A stretch of DNA of 64,000 nucleotides from an uncultured Lachnospiraceae bacterium (lineage in GTDB: Bacteria; Bacillota; Clostridia; Lachnospirales; Lachnospiraceae), in assembly GCA_937910785.1 (NCBI GenBank), contig CALDLG010000021.1:1-64000 (forward strand). Direction: 5' to 3'. The position numbers and the translations under genes were made by a program. How positions within the stretch are numbered: position 1 is the stretch's first letter; the number at the start of each line of letters is the position of its first letter. The notes under the pieces were generated by a model. The model did no database searches. It saw nothing but the letters and a program-made list of their open reading frames with translations, and had not been told where the DNA came from. Shown here in pieces: positions 7,633 to 16,662 of this stretch.

Positions 7633-9249
7633 TCAGCCAACATATTTCTTTAAGGTCGCGCGAACGGCTCCCGGCCCTGCCAGCATTTCTTTCAGATAAC
7701 CGCATACTGATTCCGCCATACCGGCCTCATACAGATTCACACCGAAGATCTTTTCGTTTTCAAGAATCGGTTTTACCTTACTTTCCACGTCGCCACAGTC
7801 TGTTCCCGGTTTTAAATCCGCAACATACGGGCATACCGTATCGAGCAGCGGATCAGGGCTTAAAGTGAAGTCATTTCCTTTATCGTCAATCCCCGTAAGA
7901 TAGCGGAGCCATCCGGCGAATACAAGCGGTATCAGTTTCAGATCGGCCGTATTGAGCTGATCGGAAGCCTGATAAGCCTTCACCGTCTCACCGAAACGAA
8001 TCGCCAGCTTCTGCGAAGTATCGGTTGCAATTCTCTGCGGCGTATCCGGCATGAAAGGATTCGGGAAGCGGACATTCAAAACCGTATCGATAAATTCCTT
8101 CGGGTCCAGTACACCCGGATTGACCACAACGGGAAGCCCTTCTTTTAACCCGATCGTCCGGATCATCTTCGTCAGCTCCTCGTCCTTCATTTCCTCGGAG
8201 ATCTTCTCATAACCGAGCAGGCACCCGTAAACCGCAAGCGTCGTATGCAGCGGATTCAGACAAGTGCAGACCTTCATCCGCTCCACCCTATCGACCGTCT
8301 CCCGCTCCGTAAACATCAGCCCGGCCTTTTCCAGTTCGGGACGTCCGTTCGGGAAAGCATCCTCGATTACCAGATATTCACATTCTTCCGCATTGACGAA
8401 AGGCGCGACATAAGTGTTTTTTGAGGTAATCACCGGCTCCAGCTCCTCAACGCCGTCTTTTTTCAGAATCTCCTCGACGGAAGCGTCAGGTCTCGGCGTG
8501 ATCTTATCGATCATCGACCAGGGGAAGGATACCTTTTCTTTGTTATTGATATAATTAAGGAAACCCGCTTCCGCCTTTCCGTTTTCCGTCCACTTTTTCG
8601 CAAATGCACTGATCGCCGCATACAGCTTGTCGCCGTTATGAGAACAGTTGTCCATGCTCACCATTGCAACCGGCTTCTCCCCATCCAGATAACGGGTATA
8701 CAGAAGCGAAGCAACTTTTCCAATATAGCTCGCCGGTTTCTCCGGACCTGCCGCAAAATCTGCTTCCACCGCCGGAAGCGTCTCGCCCTTTCCGTTCACA
8801 AGACTATATCCCTTCTCCGTAATCGTAAAGGATACCATCTGAAGCGAATCCTTACGGAAAATCTCTTTCAGCCTGTTATATTCCTGTTCGTTTTCCGAAT
8901 CCAGAATACAGGATTCCACTACGCTTCCGATCACGGTTTTCTCCACGTTTCCATCGGCTTTCAGTGTCACAAGAATCGTATAATCATCATGCGGACGGTT
9001 CATTTTTTCGACGATTTCGTAATCAAAGCCTTCCGCCACCACGAGTCCCCTGTCCAGCACACCTTCGTTTAACAGTCTCTGTACGACATTTGCCTGAAAC
9101 GCGCGGAAAATATTTCCTGCGCCAAAGTGAATCCAGAACGGCGCTTCTTTCGTGGCCGCCGTCACCGCTTCTCTGTCAAACTGCGGAAGCGCATAGCCCG
9201 CAGTCTCCCACTGTGCTCTGTTTTCCAATCCCGCTTTATTTAATTTCAT
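7633..9249 (-). CDS. uxuB: Mannitol dehydrogenase family, fructuronate reductase
   Basis: The 538-residue enzyme of the polyol-specific long-chain dehydrogenase family has 'HFGAGNIFRAF' (NAD-binding loop, near residue 40) and 'MVSMDNCSHNGDKL'. The catalytic-region Lys lies in 'SMIDKITPRPD' and the 'NPLHTTLAVYGCLLGYE' block of the C-terminal domain is present. It reduces D-fructuronate to D-mannonate with NADH, the step before UxuA in hexuronate breakdown. The start is set at MKLNKAGL (9249) by family pattern; ATG codons at 9261 and at 9288 (inside uxuA) are alternatives, the ribosome site being weak for each. It lies just after uxuA. Confidence 0.85.
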   Translation of the reverse strand: MKLNKAGLENRAQWETAGYALPQFDREAVTAATKEAPFWIHFGAGNIFRAFQANVVQRLLNEGVLDRGLVVAEGFDYEIVEKMNRPHDDYTILVTLKADGNVEKTVIGSVVESCILDSENEQEYNRLKEIFRKDSLQMVSFTITEKGYSLVNGKGETLPAVEADFAAGPEKPASYIGKVASLLYTRYLDGEKPVAMVSMDNCSHNGDKLYAAISAFAKKWTENGKAEAGFLNYINNKEKVSFPWSMIDKITPRPDASVEEILKKDGVEELEPVITSKNTYVAPFVNAEECEYLVIEDAFPNGRPELEKAGLMFTERETVDRVERMKVCTCLNPLHTTLAVYGCLLGYEKISEEMKDEELTKMIRTIGLKEGLPVVVNPGVLDPKEFIDTVLNVRFPNPFMPDTPQRIATDTSQKLAIRFGETVKAYQASDQLNTADLKLIPLVFAGWLRYLTGIDDKGNDFTLSPDPLLDTVCPYVADLKPGTDCGDVESKVKPILENEKIFGVNLYEAGMAESVCGYLKEMLAGPGAVRATLKKYVG

Positions 9250-9271
9250 GTCCTGCACCATGCCTTTCCAT

Positions 9272-10345
9272 TCAAGATCTTTTCGCATTCTTATCGATTG
9301 CTTCCCAAAGTCCGTTCAGATACGTCGCTCCAAGCGCCCTGTCATACAAACCATAGCCGGGCATCGCAACTTCATCCCAGATCATCCGTCCATGGTCAGG
9401 ACGAATTGGTCCTGTAAAGCCGATATCGTACAGGGCACGCATGATCTCATACATATCAAAGGTTCCGTCGCTGGAAAGATGGGCCGCTTCTTCAAAATTG
9501 GTCGGAGAAATAAATTTCAGGTTACGCACATGTGCAAAATGAATCCTTCCCTTTAGCGAACGAATCATATCCGGAAGATCGTTGTCCAGATTGGTTCCGT
9601 AAGAGCCGGAACAGAAGGTCACACCGTTGTGCGGATTATCCACCATTTTCATCATGCGCAGGATATTCTTCTTATTGATGATGATACGCGGAAGGCCGAA
9701 TACACTCCATGCCGGATCGTCCGGATGGATCGCCATATTGATATCATATTTGTCACATACCGGCATGATCTTTTCCAGAAAATATTTCAGATTCGCAAAC
9801 AGCTTCTCATCGTCCACATCCCGATACATTTCAAACAGCTCTTTGACGCGCGCCATGCGCTCCGGCTCCCAGCCCGGCATCACCGTACCGTTCATATCAC
9901 CCGCGATCGTCTCAAACATTTTCTCCGGATCGATCGCGTCCACCGCTTCCTGCGTATAGGCAAGCACCGTCGAACCATCCGCTCTTACACGCGCAAGCTC
10001 CGTTCTTGTCCAGTCGAACACCGGCATAAAATTATAGCACACCATGTGAATATCTTCTTTTCCGAGGTTCTCCAGCGTTTCGATATAATTTGCAATATAT
10101 TCTTCCCGCTCCGGCGCACCGGTCTTGATCGCATCGTGAATATTGACGCTCTCGATTCCCGAAAGCCGCAGGCCTGCCGCCTCTACTTCTTCCTTCAACG
10201 CGTGAATGCGTTCCTGACTCCACGCTTCGCCGGGCGCGGTATCATACAGCGTCGAAATCACGCCCGTCACTCCCGGAATCTGCCGTATCTGCTTTAAAGT
10301 AACCGTATCAAATCCCGTTCCATACCACCGTAATGTCATTTCCAT
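9272..10345 (-). CDS. uxuA: Mannonate dehydratase
   Basis: The 357-residue TIM-barrel enzyme starts with 'MTLRWYGTGFDTVTL' and 'IPGVTGVISTLYD'. It holds the metal-site region 'VCYNFMPVFDWTR' (about 122-134), 'MAIHPDDPAW' (His/Asp, about 203-212), 'GSYGTNLDNDL' and 'IRPDHGRMIWDE' near the C-terminus. It dehydrates D-mannonate to 2-keto-3-deoxygluconate. It is the first gene of the uxuAB unit, read from the TATAAT promoter upstream, with AGGAGGG as its ribosome site. The pathway fits growth on glucuronides or pectin fragments. Confidence 0.92.
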   Translation of the reverse strand: MEMTLRWYGTGFDTVTLKQIRQIPGVTGVISTLYDTAPGEAWSQERIHALKEEVEAAGLRLSGIESVNIHDAIKTGAPEREEYIANYIETLENLGKEDIHMVCYNFMPVFDWTRTELARVRADGSTVLAYTQEAVDAIDPEKMFETIAGDMNGTVMPGWEPERMARVKELFEMYRDVDDEKLFANLKYFLEKIMPVCDKYDINMAIHPDDPAWSVFGLPRIIINKKNILRMMKMVDNPHNGVTFCSGSYGTNLDNDLPDMIRSLKGRIHFAHVRNLKFISPTNFEEAAHLSSDGTFDMYEIMRALYDIGFTGPIRPDHGRMIWDEVAMPGYGLYDRALGATYLNGLWEAIDKNAKRS

Positions 10346-10402
10346 TTTGATAACCCTCCTGTGAATACCCTGTTTGTAAAATACCCGTTTTCAGTTGATC
10401 TC

Positions 10403-10430
10403 ATTATACACGTTCGGAACCCGAAAACAA
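10403..10430 (-). promoter_or_regulatory. Promoter of uxuAB with palindromic spacer
   Basis: On the minus strand TTGTTT (10425-10430) and TATAAT (10403-10408) are separated by 16 bases, with an extended TG before the -10. The spacer holds the palindrome GTTCCGAAC, a plausible operator. A half-match to a catabolite-repression site (TGAAAACG) lies just downstream at about 10385-10393 but its second half does not fit. Confidence 0.55.
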
Positions 10431-10507
10431 ATTGGCATAATTGTTATTTATATTGCAAAAATTGCGGTTTCATGATACGGTAAAAGGGAAGAAAATCAGG
10501 AGAGCTT

Positions 10508-11407
10508 ATGAGAAAAAATTTACAGACCGCATTCAGTCCCAGACAGTATATGCTGTCACAGGATTTTGAAATCTATTATTATAACGATTCCCATCAGGAC
10601 AGGCTTCGCAGTCAGGTCAAAGAGCATGCCCATGACTATTATGAATTCTATTTCTTTCTGGAGGGAAATGTCTCTCTTCGGATAGACGGAATTGAATATC
10701 CTCTGAAAGCAGGCCATATGGTACTGATCCCGCCGGGCGTTTCTCATCAGGCTGTCATCCATGATACACAGATTCCCTACCGCCGTTTCGTTTTCTGGGT
10801 CAGCGTTTCCTTTTACACGAAGCTTTCCGGAGAATCCGGAGATTATGTTTATCTGATGCGGAAAGCGGAAAAAGAAGGACGATATATTTCCTGCCATGAC
10901 CCGATTTCCTTCAATGCCATGCAGTCCAAAATTTTCCGTCTGATCGAGGAAATCCACTCCGAACGTTTCGGTAAAACGGCTCAGCTCTCTCTCTGCGTGC
11001 AGGATCTGCTGCTCCATCTGAATCGGACTGCCTATGAAAAGGAACATCCGAATACCGCAGACAAAGAGCAGGGTCTGTACAGGCACCTGCTCCAGTATAT
11101 CGAAACCCATCTGGACGAAGACCTTACCCTGGACAGCCTGGCCCGGCAGTTTTATGTCAGCAAATATCATATCGCCCATGTGTTCAAGGAAAATCTCGGA
11201 CTTTCCGTCCATCGCTATATTACGAAAAAACGGCTTGCCATGTGCCGGGACGCTATTTCCGGTCATCAGGAAATCGGCGAAGCCTGTCTGCTATGCGGTT
11301 TTAAGGATTATTCCAGCTTCTTCCGCTCCTTCAAAAAAGAATACGGCATGTCTCCCAGAGAATATAAAGCCCGCTTTCTGTCGGAAACGCTGCAGACCGA
11401 CCTTTAA
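10508..11407 (+). CDS. AraC family transcription regulator, probable uxu regulator
   Basis: The 299-residue protein has an N-terminal cupin sensor ('KEHAHDYYEFYFFLEG', 'LKAGHMVLIPPGVSHQA', about 37-85) and a C-terminal double helix-turn-helix. The first helix pair is 'LTLDSLARQFYVSKYHIAHVF' and the second contains 'EACLLCGFKDYSSFFRSFKK' and 'GMSPREYK'. It is divergent from uxuA across 162 bases, so it most likely activates uxuAB in response to a hexuronate intermediate (inference from position). It ends 4 bases inside the convergent transporter gene. Confidence 0.85.
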   Translation: MRKNLQTAFSPRQYMLSQDFEIYYYNDSHQDRLRSQVKEHAHDYYEFYFFLEGNVSLRIDGIEYPLKAGHMVLIPPGVSHQAVIHDTQIPYRRFVFWVSVSFYTKLSGESGDYVYLMRKAEKEGRYISCHDPISFNAMQSKIFRLIEEIHSERFGKTAQLSLCVQDLLLHLNRTAYEKEHPNTADKEQGLYRHLLQYIETHLDEDLTLDSLARQFYVSKYHIAHVFKENLGLSVHRYITKKRLAMCRDAISGHQEIGEACLLCGFKDYSSFFRSFKKEYGMSPREYKARFLSETLQTDL

Positions 11408-13617
11408 ATAAACGTATCATCTCTTAAAGCTTCCGCCAGATTGATTTTACGCACATTCCGCCATGCAAGGAAATACGCGGACGCCACGTCACAAAGAACG
11501 GCCAGCATAAAAACCGCAATGGGAACAAACGGCGCCTCTGCCAGAAATTCTCCCACATCAACATAACTCATCTTTAACATATATCCTACGGCAATTACTG
11601 CCGGCGGAAGCGTCAGCAGAATCGGCCGGCACGCTATGACGGCCGCCTCGATGCAGAACATTTTCCGTATTCCGCCGGGTGTCAGTCCGACCGACAGATA
11701 CCTTGCAAGTTCTCTTTTTCTCTGACGGACAAAACCAAGTGTATTGGAAAATACATTTCCGATGCCGATCATCGCAAGCAGGACACAGAAACCGCCAAAA
11801 ATTGCCATCATACCCTGTATCATCCTGTTGCTCGAATCATATTCCTGTATACGGTTCTCACTTTCCAGCCTGTAAGTCCGGCCGATCAGCAGTTCAATCC
11901 GGTCCTGTATCGCATGCAGGCCCTCCTGTGTCACATTTTCTCCTCCAAGGACACGAATAGAAAGATCCGCCTCCGTCCCTCCGATCTGTCCCCCGACTTC
12001 TTTCCATAAAGAGACCGGCATGAAATGCACGAGCTCGTAATAATCAAGGGTCGCATATTCCTCCCGCAAAACAGGAACCTCATCCGTATATGACAGAACC
12101 GGAATTTCCGCCGTCATTTCTTCGTTATCTGCGCATCTTAAAACGCTTACCACACCCTGCGTCCCGATATAGGGCAGAAAAACCGGGTGCCTGAAATCCT
12201 GATTGGTCACATCACGAATCCGGTTTAATATCACTGCCCCGTCAAGCCGCGGCAAAATGCCAATCTGCTCACAGTAATCCCAAAAACTCTGATCATCCAT
12301 TATCACAATCGGCGCATTTACCATCCACCCGCCGTCAGCCTTATGAACATAACGATCCGGCGCATGGGAAAAACCGCCAAAGCCCTTCATCTCTTCGCTT
12401 ATTTCTTCCTCCGTCATCATCCTTTTTGCAGCTGCTTTCTGATACACAACGACACTTTCTGCTCCGGTAAGCCCCTGAATTTCTTCGGTTTCCGCAAAAG
12501 AAGCCACATCCGCATCTTTCACCGTAACCATGATATCCCATACATTCTGATATCTTGCAAAATAAGTCTCCCGCGTGCTGATCCCGGACAGGGTAAAAAA
12601 GCACTGCATTATGGTAAATGCCAGAGAGGAAAGAACAAATGACCAGGAGGCCGTCCGCAGGGCTTTTTTCTGCGCCTTCAGCGCATTGCCGGCCAGTTCT
12701 CCCTCTACCCCGAATAAAAACCGGAGAAAAGGAGAGTTCCTTCTGCGCTTTAAATGGATCTCCTCCGTATTTTTCATCGCCTCAAGCGGTGTCAGCCTGC
12801 TTAGTTTTCCTGCCGGAAGCCAGGCGGAAATCCATATCGTTGCAACCGTCACACACCATGTCAGCACAAATACAAGCGGATGATAGCCGGGAGCCGCTCC
12901 ATGCCTTCCCGCAATATCGCTGCCAGGCAGAAGATTGGACAGCCGCGTCAGCCCCATGCTCCCCGCAATGCCGAGCAGATTCCCCGTAAGAAGGGGTACT
13001 GCACAGAGAACAGCCGCCTCCTGCAAAAGACATTTTCGTATTTGTCCCGGCGTGGCGCCGACACTTGAAAAAATGCCCAACTGATGAATCCGCGCGTTCA
13101 TGGACACCGCAAAGGCATTGTGTATGATTACAATCAATGAAAACGACGATAACGCCGTTATCAGAATAAACAGCGGAAATACCAGGCGTGGCGCCGTATC
13201 CTTCGAATCGCGGATCAGATACATCGCCAGAAGCTGATAATTATATACGGCCGTTTCCGGCAAAACCCCGGCCAATTCAGCAATCCGGGGCGTATCGGCC
13301 AAAACCCTTCCATAATCTTCAAAGTAAAGATCTACGGCCGTTTCCCTTCCTTTACTTTCCTTTTCATTTACCACCGCAATCTTTACGCTGGCATAATTCC
13401 TGACGGCTTCTATCTCTTCCTGATCAAACTCTCCGATAATCCGGCTCTGCCAGCCGCCTTCTTCCAGCACAATTCTTTCGACCTCATATTTCCACGCATT
13501 ATAAAATAATCCGCAAAGCAAAGACAGAAACAGTGCCGAAACAAAAGCCGACAGTCTGACGGTAAGGCTCGATGAACCGTTATTTCCGATATAATTCAGA
13601 GAATCGTTTTTCCACAT
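11404..13617 (-). CDS. ABC transporter permease, FtsX/MacB-type
   Basis: The 737-residue membrane protein is built as a duplicated FtsX unit. It has helix 1 (about 20-42), an outer domain (about 45-138) and three helices (about 140-265) with 'IHQLGIFSSVGATPGQIRKCLLQE'. Helix 5 (about 322-345) is followed by a large outer domain (about 350-630) and three final helices (about 635-730) with the matching 'RELARYLSVGLTPGGIRKMF' loop. The loops after the first helix of each triplet are the family's coupling segments to the ATPase. It pairs with the ATP-binding gene 12 bases upstream. Such transporters next to a two-component system often confer resistance to, or sense, antimicrobial peptides; the substrate here is unknown. 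Confidence 0.85.
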   Translation of the reverse strand: MWKNDSLNYIGNNGSSSLTVRLSAFVSALFLSLLCGLFYNAWKYEVERIVLEEGGWQSRIIGEFDQEEIEAVRNYASVKIAVVNEKESKGRETAVDLYFEDYGRVLADTPRIAELAGVLPETAVYNYQLLAMYLIRDSKDTAPRLVFPLFILITALSSFSLIVIIHNAFAVSMNARIHQLGIFSSVGATPGQIRKCLLQEAAVLCAVPLLTGNLLGIAGSMGLTRLSNLLPGSDIAGRHGAAPGYHPLVFVLTWCVTVATIWISAWLPAGKLSRLTPLEAMKNTEEIHLKRRRNSPFLRFLFGVEGELAGNALKAQKKALRTASWSFVLSSLAFTIMQCFFTLSGISTRETYFARYQNVWDIMVTVKDADVASFAETEEIQGLTGAESVVVYQKAAAKRMMTEEEISEEMKGFGGFSHAPDRYVHKADGGWMVNAPIVIMDDQSFWDYCEQIGILPRLDGAVILNRIRDVTNQDFRHPVFLPYIGTQGVVSVLRCADNEEMTAEIPVLSYTDEVPVLREEYATLDYYELVHFMPVSLWKEVGGQIGGTEADLSIRVLGGENVTQEGLHAIQDRIELLIGRTYRLESENRIQEYDSSNRMIQGMMAIFGGFCVLLAMIGIGNVFSNTLGFVRQRKRELARYLSVGLTPGGIRKMFCIEAAVIACRPILLTLPPAVIAVGYMLKMSYVDVGEFLAEAPFVPIAVFMLAVLCDVASAYFLAWRNVRKINLAEALRDDTFI

Positions 13618-13629
13618 ATCATTTCGCTG

Positions 13630-14334
13630 TCATGCGTTTTCATGCAGCGATTTCACCTCCCTTCGCTCATCACTGATGATACGCCCGTCTTCTACGGTAA
13701 TAATGCGCTCCGCCTCCAGAGCCGCCTTTTCATCGTGCGTAATCAGCAGTATCGTCTGTTCCAGATTTCGATTTGTCAGCTTCAGCATATCGATAACCTC
13801 TTTGGAATTTTCCCGGTCCAGATTTCCGGTCGGTTCATCCGCCAGAAGCAGCGCCGGCCGATAGATCAACGCGCGCGCAATCGCAGCTCTCTGCTGCTGG
13901 CCTCCCGACAGCTGATTCGGCAAAGCCTCAAGCCGTTCGGAAATACCAAGGGCGCCGACCACTTTCTCAAAATATTCCATATCAGGTTTTTTCTTATCGA
14001 GCGCAAGAGGCATGAGTATATTTTTCCGCACGGTCAGAGTTGGAATCAGGTTGTAAAACTGATACACCAGCCCCACCTTTCTTCGGCGGAAAATTGCCGT
14101 CTGTGTCTGATTCAGTCCGGAAAGCTCTGTTCCGTCTATCACAACCTTCCCTTCCGTCGGTTTATCCACACTCCCAAGAATATGCAGCAGCGTGGATTTG
14201 CCGGAACCGGATGCCCCGACAATTGCCACGAATTCCCCCCTGCTGACCGACAGATCAATTCCGTTCAGCGCCGTTACCTGATTTGTTCCGGAGCCATATA
14301 TTTTTTTTACTCCTTCACATCTTAAAATCTCCAT
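13630..14334 (-). CDS. ABC transporter ATP-binding protein, MacB/LolD type
   Basis: The 234-residue ATPase has Walker A 'GASGSGKST' (about 39-47), Q-loop 'VYQFYNLIPTLTV', ABC signature 'LSGGQQQR' (about 142-149), Walker B 'LLADEPTGNLD' and the switch His in 'ILLITHDEKAA'. The start is placed at MEILRCEG (14334) after an AGGCAGGG box; an upstream ATG at 14391 would add an unusual N-terminus. It supplies energy to the FtsX-type permease downstream. The promoter upstream carries the same operator as the two-component genes. Confidence 0.9.
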   Translation of the reverse strand: MEILRCEGVKKIYGSGTNQVTALNGIDLSVSRGEFVAIVGASGSGKSTLLHILGSVDKPTEGKVVIDGTELSGLNQTQTAIFRRRKVGLVYQFYNLIPTLTVRKNILMPLALDKKKPDMEYFEKVVGALGISERLEALPNQLSGGQQQRAAIARALIYRPALLLADEPTGNLDRENSKEVIDMLKLTNRNLEQTILLITHDEKAALEAERIITVEDGRIISDERREVKSLHENA

Positions 14335-14436
14335 TTCAATCACCCTGCCTTTCAAAACCTGCGATGTGAATACGCAGATACACTTCTCCATGTGCCGGAC
14401 ACATATGACTGCGGCCGCCGCAGTTCTTACAAATAC

Positions 14437-14468
14437 AGTATAGCAGAGGAAAGTTACAGCTCAGTGAC
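14437..14468 (-). promoter_or_regulatory. Promoter of the ABC operon with response-regulator direct repeat
   Basis: Reading leftward, GTCAC (14464-14468) and GTAAC (14453-14457) form a direct repeat of period 11. Ten bases later comes TATACT (14437-14442) inside CTGCTATACTG. There is no -35 consensus, as in promoters activated by OmpR/PhoP-type regulators. The first half-site overlaps the stop codon of the histidine kinase gene. The identical arrangement occurs before the response regulator gene. Confidence 0.7.
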
Positions 14469-15678
14469 AATAGAAACGAATTTCAAAAAGCGCTCCGCCT
14501 TCCGGTTTATTCTCTGCCCGAATCGTTCCATTCTGACGCTCGATGATCTCCTTTGACAGAGCCAGTCCGATTCCGATGCCGTTCTCTCCTGCATTTTTTC
14601 CTCTGTAGAACCGTTCAAACAGGTGCGGAATATCCTCTTTCGCAAGCCCTTCCCCATCGTCCTGAATCAGAATCTCCGTATATAAGGAATTCTGTATACA
14701 GGAACAATGTACCGTTCCCCCACGATTGTGCTCCATACAGTTTTTCATCACATTCATAAATGCTTCCATCGTCCAGTCCAGATCGGCAATGACTGACATC
14801 TCACCGCACTCCTCCACCTCAATGGACGTACCGGAACCGGCGGACAATTCCTGCAGATTATCCGCCGCAAGAACGAGTATGGTGTAAATATCCGTTTCTT
14901 CCTTTCTCAGCGGCAGTGTACCGGCATCGATACAGGACAGCACAAGCAGCGCTTCTTCCAGATGCGTAAGCCGCAAAAGCTGTTTCTCCATCTGCTCCGT
15001 ATACTTCACAGGCAGACAGGCCGCATCGGAAAAATTCTGTCCGTCAAAATCCTGACGCATCATCTGGACGGACAGGGAAATTGCCGTAATCGGCGTTTTG
15101 ATCTGATGTGCGATATTGGACAGATTCTGCGCAAAATCATTTTTGGCCTGCACCGCTGCCTCTTTCGTCCGATAGAGAAATGTCACCGTCTTGTATATTT
15201 CATCCTCCAGTTTGGAAAAATCATCCTCTCCGGGCGCTTTGAGGAGACGCGCTCTGCCGGCATGAGCCTCCCGCAGATAATCTGCCAGCGCCTGAATCCG
15301 CAGCGCTTCTGCTTTATTCCGCCGGACAAACGTGATGAGAAAAAGAAAAACCCCCGCCGCTGCCCCTGCTGCCGCCCAAAGAGCCCCTTTTCCGTCATTC
15401 GAAACCGAAAAATCCGGACTCCGGTATCCCAACGCAGATAAAATCTCATCCGCCTCCGCGCCGTCCGGAGCTCCTCCCGTATATTCCTTCAACGCGGAAG
15501 CAATCACTTTTTCCGTTTCCGGTTCCTGCCTGACAATTTCCCATAGGATATCATTCAGCCGGTGAAACCAAAGCCTGCTGTCATAATAAGAAACAAGCAT
15601 GGCGGAGACCGCGGCGGCAATCAGACCTGCGGATATTACGGCCCCCAGAGTAATCAGCATATTTTTTCGTCCGCTCAT
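14461..15678 (-). CDS. Sensor histidine kinase (OmpR-partner type)
   Basis: The 405-residue kinase has two membrane helices (about 8-30 and 99-119) enclosing a small outer sensor of about 68 residues. A linker follows, then the phospho-acceptor region 'NLSNIAHQIKTPITAI' with His at about 191. The ATPase domain shows N-box 'NVMKNCMEHN', 'QDDGEGLAKED' and 'GENGIGIGLALSKEI'. It overlaps the response regulator gene by 4 bases. It is located between its regulator and the ABC operon and presumably controls that transporter. Confidence 0.9.
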   Translation of the reverse strand: MSGRKNMLITLGAVISAGLIAAAVSAMLVSYYDSRLWFHRLNDILWEIVRQEPETEKVIASALKEYTGGAPDGAEADEILSALGYRSPDFSVSNDGKGALWAAAGAAAGVFLFLITFVRRNKAEALRIQALADYLREAHAGRARLLKAPGEDDFSKLEDEIYKTVTFLYRTKEAAVQAKNDFAQNLSNIAHQIKTPITAISLSVQMMRQDFDGQNFSDAACLPVKYTEQMEKQLLRLTHLEEALLVLSCIDAGTLPLRKEETDIYTILVLAADNLQELSAGSGTSIEVEECGEMSVIADLDWTMEAFMNVMKNCMEHNRGGTVHCSCIQNSLYTEILIQDDGEGLAKEDIPHLFERFYRGKNAGENGIGIGLALSKEIIERQNGTIRAENKPEGGALFEIRFYCH

Positions 15679-16346
15679 TTCGTATCCTCCATGCGATATC
15701 CCACGCTTCTTACCGTTTTCAGACAGGCGGGCTGATGAAGTTTATCCCGCAGCCGTTTCATCGTCACCGTCAACGTGTTATCGTTCACATAGTTCCCGTT
15801 TATGTCCCACACCTGCTCTAAGATCTTTTCTCTGGTAACCGTCTTCCCTTTGTTCCGCATCAGATAGAAAAGCAGCTGGTATTCCGCCGCGCTCAAACCA
15901 ATTTCCTCTGCATGAAGGGAAACTCTCCGGCGGTCTGCGTCAAGCATAATTCCGTCACAGGACAGATATTGTCCGGCCGCATTACCGGTTCTGCGAAGCA
16001 GTGCCTGAATCCTCGAATACAATACTTCCAGCGCAAAGGGCTTCACCACATAATCGTCCGCGCCATTCTGAAAACCCGAAACGATATCTGCGGAATCCCC
16101 CCGGACTGTCAGAAAAATAACCGGCAGTTCTTTCCAGTTACCACGAATCCACCGACACAGGCCGTCCCCCCGTCCGTCCGGCATATTCCAGTCCAACAAA
16201 ACCACCGCCGGCACATGTTCCGTCAAAGCATGCCTTGCGTCGGCCAGTGTGCCGCATATCCTTACCCGAAAATCTTTCCGCTCCAGATATTCTTTTACGG
16301 CAGATGCGATGTTTACATCATCCTCAATATAATATAAATCTTTCAT
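15675..16346 (-). CDS. Response regulator, OmpR family
   Basis: The 223-residue protein has a receiver domain with acidic pocket 'EDD' (8-10), phospho-acceptor Asp at about 52 in 'VVLLDWNMPDGRG', and Lys in 'DYVVKPFALEVL' (about 102). A winged-helix DNA-binding domain follows ('LSAAEYQLLFYLMRNKGKTVTREKILEQVW', 'TVTMKRLRDKL', 'VRSVGYR'). OmpR-type regulators bind direct repeats with an 11-base period, which is just what stands before this gene and before the ABC operon. It therefore likely regulates both. Confidence 0.92.
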   Translation of the reverse strand: MKDLYYIEDDVNIASAVKEYLERKDFRVRICGTLADARHALTEHVPAVVLLDWNMPDGRGDGLCRWIRGNWKELPVIFLTVRGDSADIVSGFQNGADDYVVKPFALEVLYSRIQALLRRTGNAAGQYLSCDGIMLDADRRRVSLHAEEIGLSAAEYQLLFYLMRNKGKTVTREKILEQVWDINGNYVNDNTLTVTMKRLRDKLHQPACLKTVRSVGYRMEDTK

Positions 16347-16371
16347 CGTTCGTCCCCTCTCTTCCGAATCC

Positions 16372-16403
16372 AGTATAGCAGTAAAAAGTTACGGTTTCGT
16401 GAC
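16372..16403 (-). promoter_or_regulatory. Promoter of the two-component operon with response-regulator direct repeat
   Basis: Reading leftward, GTCAC (16399-16403) and GTAAC (16388-16392) repeat with period 11, and TATACT (16372-16377) follows ten bases later in CTGCTATACTG. Spacing and sequence equal those of the ABC operon promoter at 14437-14468, so the pair defines one regulon and implies autoregulation. Confidence 0.7.
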
Positions 16404-16468
16404 TGCCGTCCCTCCCGGAACGGGACGCAATTCGATTCCTGTATCATTCCCGTTCCTGTATTCCTCCT

Positions 16469-16496
16469 CGCAATCTTTTTTCAAAAAAAGATTGCG
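16469..16496. repeat. Perfect 13-bp inverted repeat between divergent genes
   Basis: CGCAATCTTTTTT and AAAAAAGATTGCG face each other with a two-base centre. It looks like a bidirectional terminator, yet it lies between two diverging transcription units (two-component operon and merR gene), where no transcript is expected to end. It may be left over from a lost gene or insulate the two promoters. The rest of the 316-base gap (16347-16662) holds the operator described and no gene. Confidence 0.6.
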
Positions 16497-16662
16497 AAAA
16501 TGCGCAGAATATGTCATAGTAGAATCAGAAACTATATCATAGTGTCAGAGTTTTGTGAAGGAATCATCTTCTCTGGCAAAAAACAGAACCTGCGCAGCGA
16601 ACGGCGCTTACTTCCCGTTTTTGCGCTTTCCTGTCAAACAATACATCCGAAGGGAGTCCTCT

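Noticed and set aside
10378..10397. Catabolite-repression (cre) site before uxuA
   Set aside because: Only the first half (TGAAAACG) fits; the second half deviates at several consensus positions.
13630..16403. A classic BceAB-BceRS bacitracin module
   Set aside because: The permease looks like eight helices in two FtsX units rather than ten, and the kinase has a distinct outer sensor of about 68 residues, whereas BceS-type kinases have almost none.
16555..16662. N-terminal extension of the MerR protein
   Set aside because: The extension has no ribosome site and precedes the usual MerR start, which has AAGGGAG in the right place.
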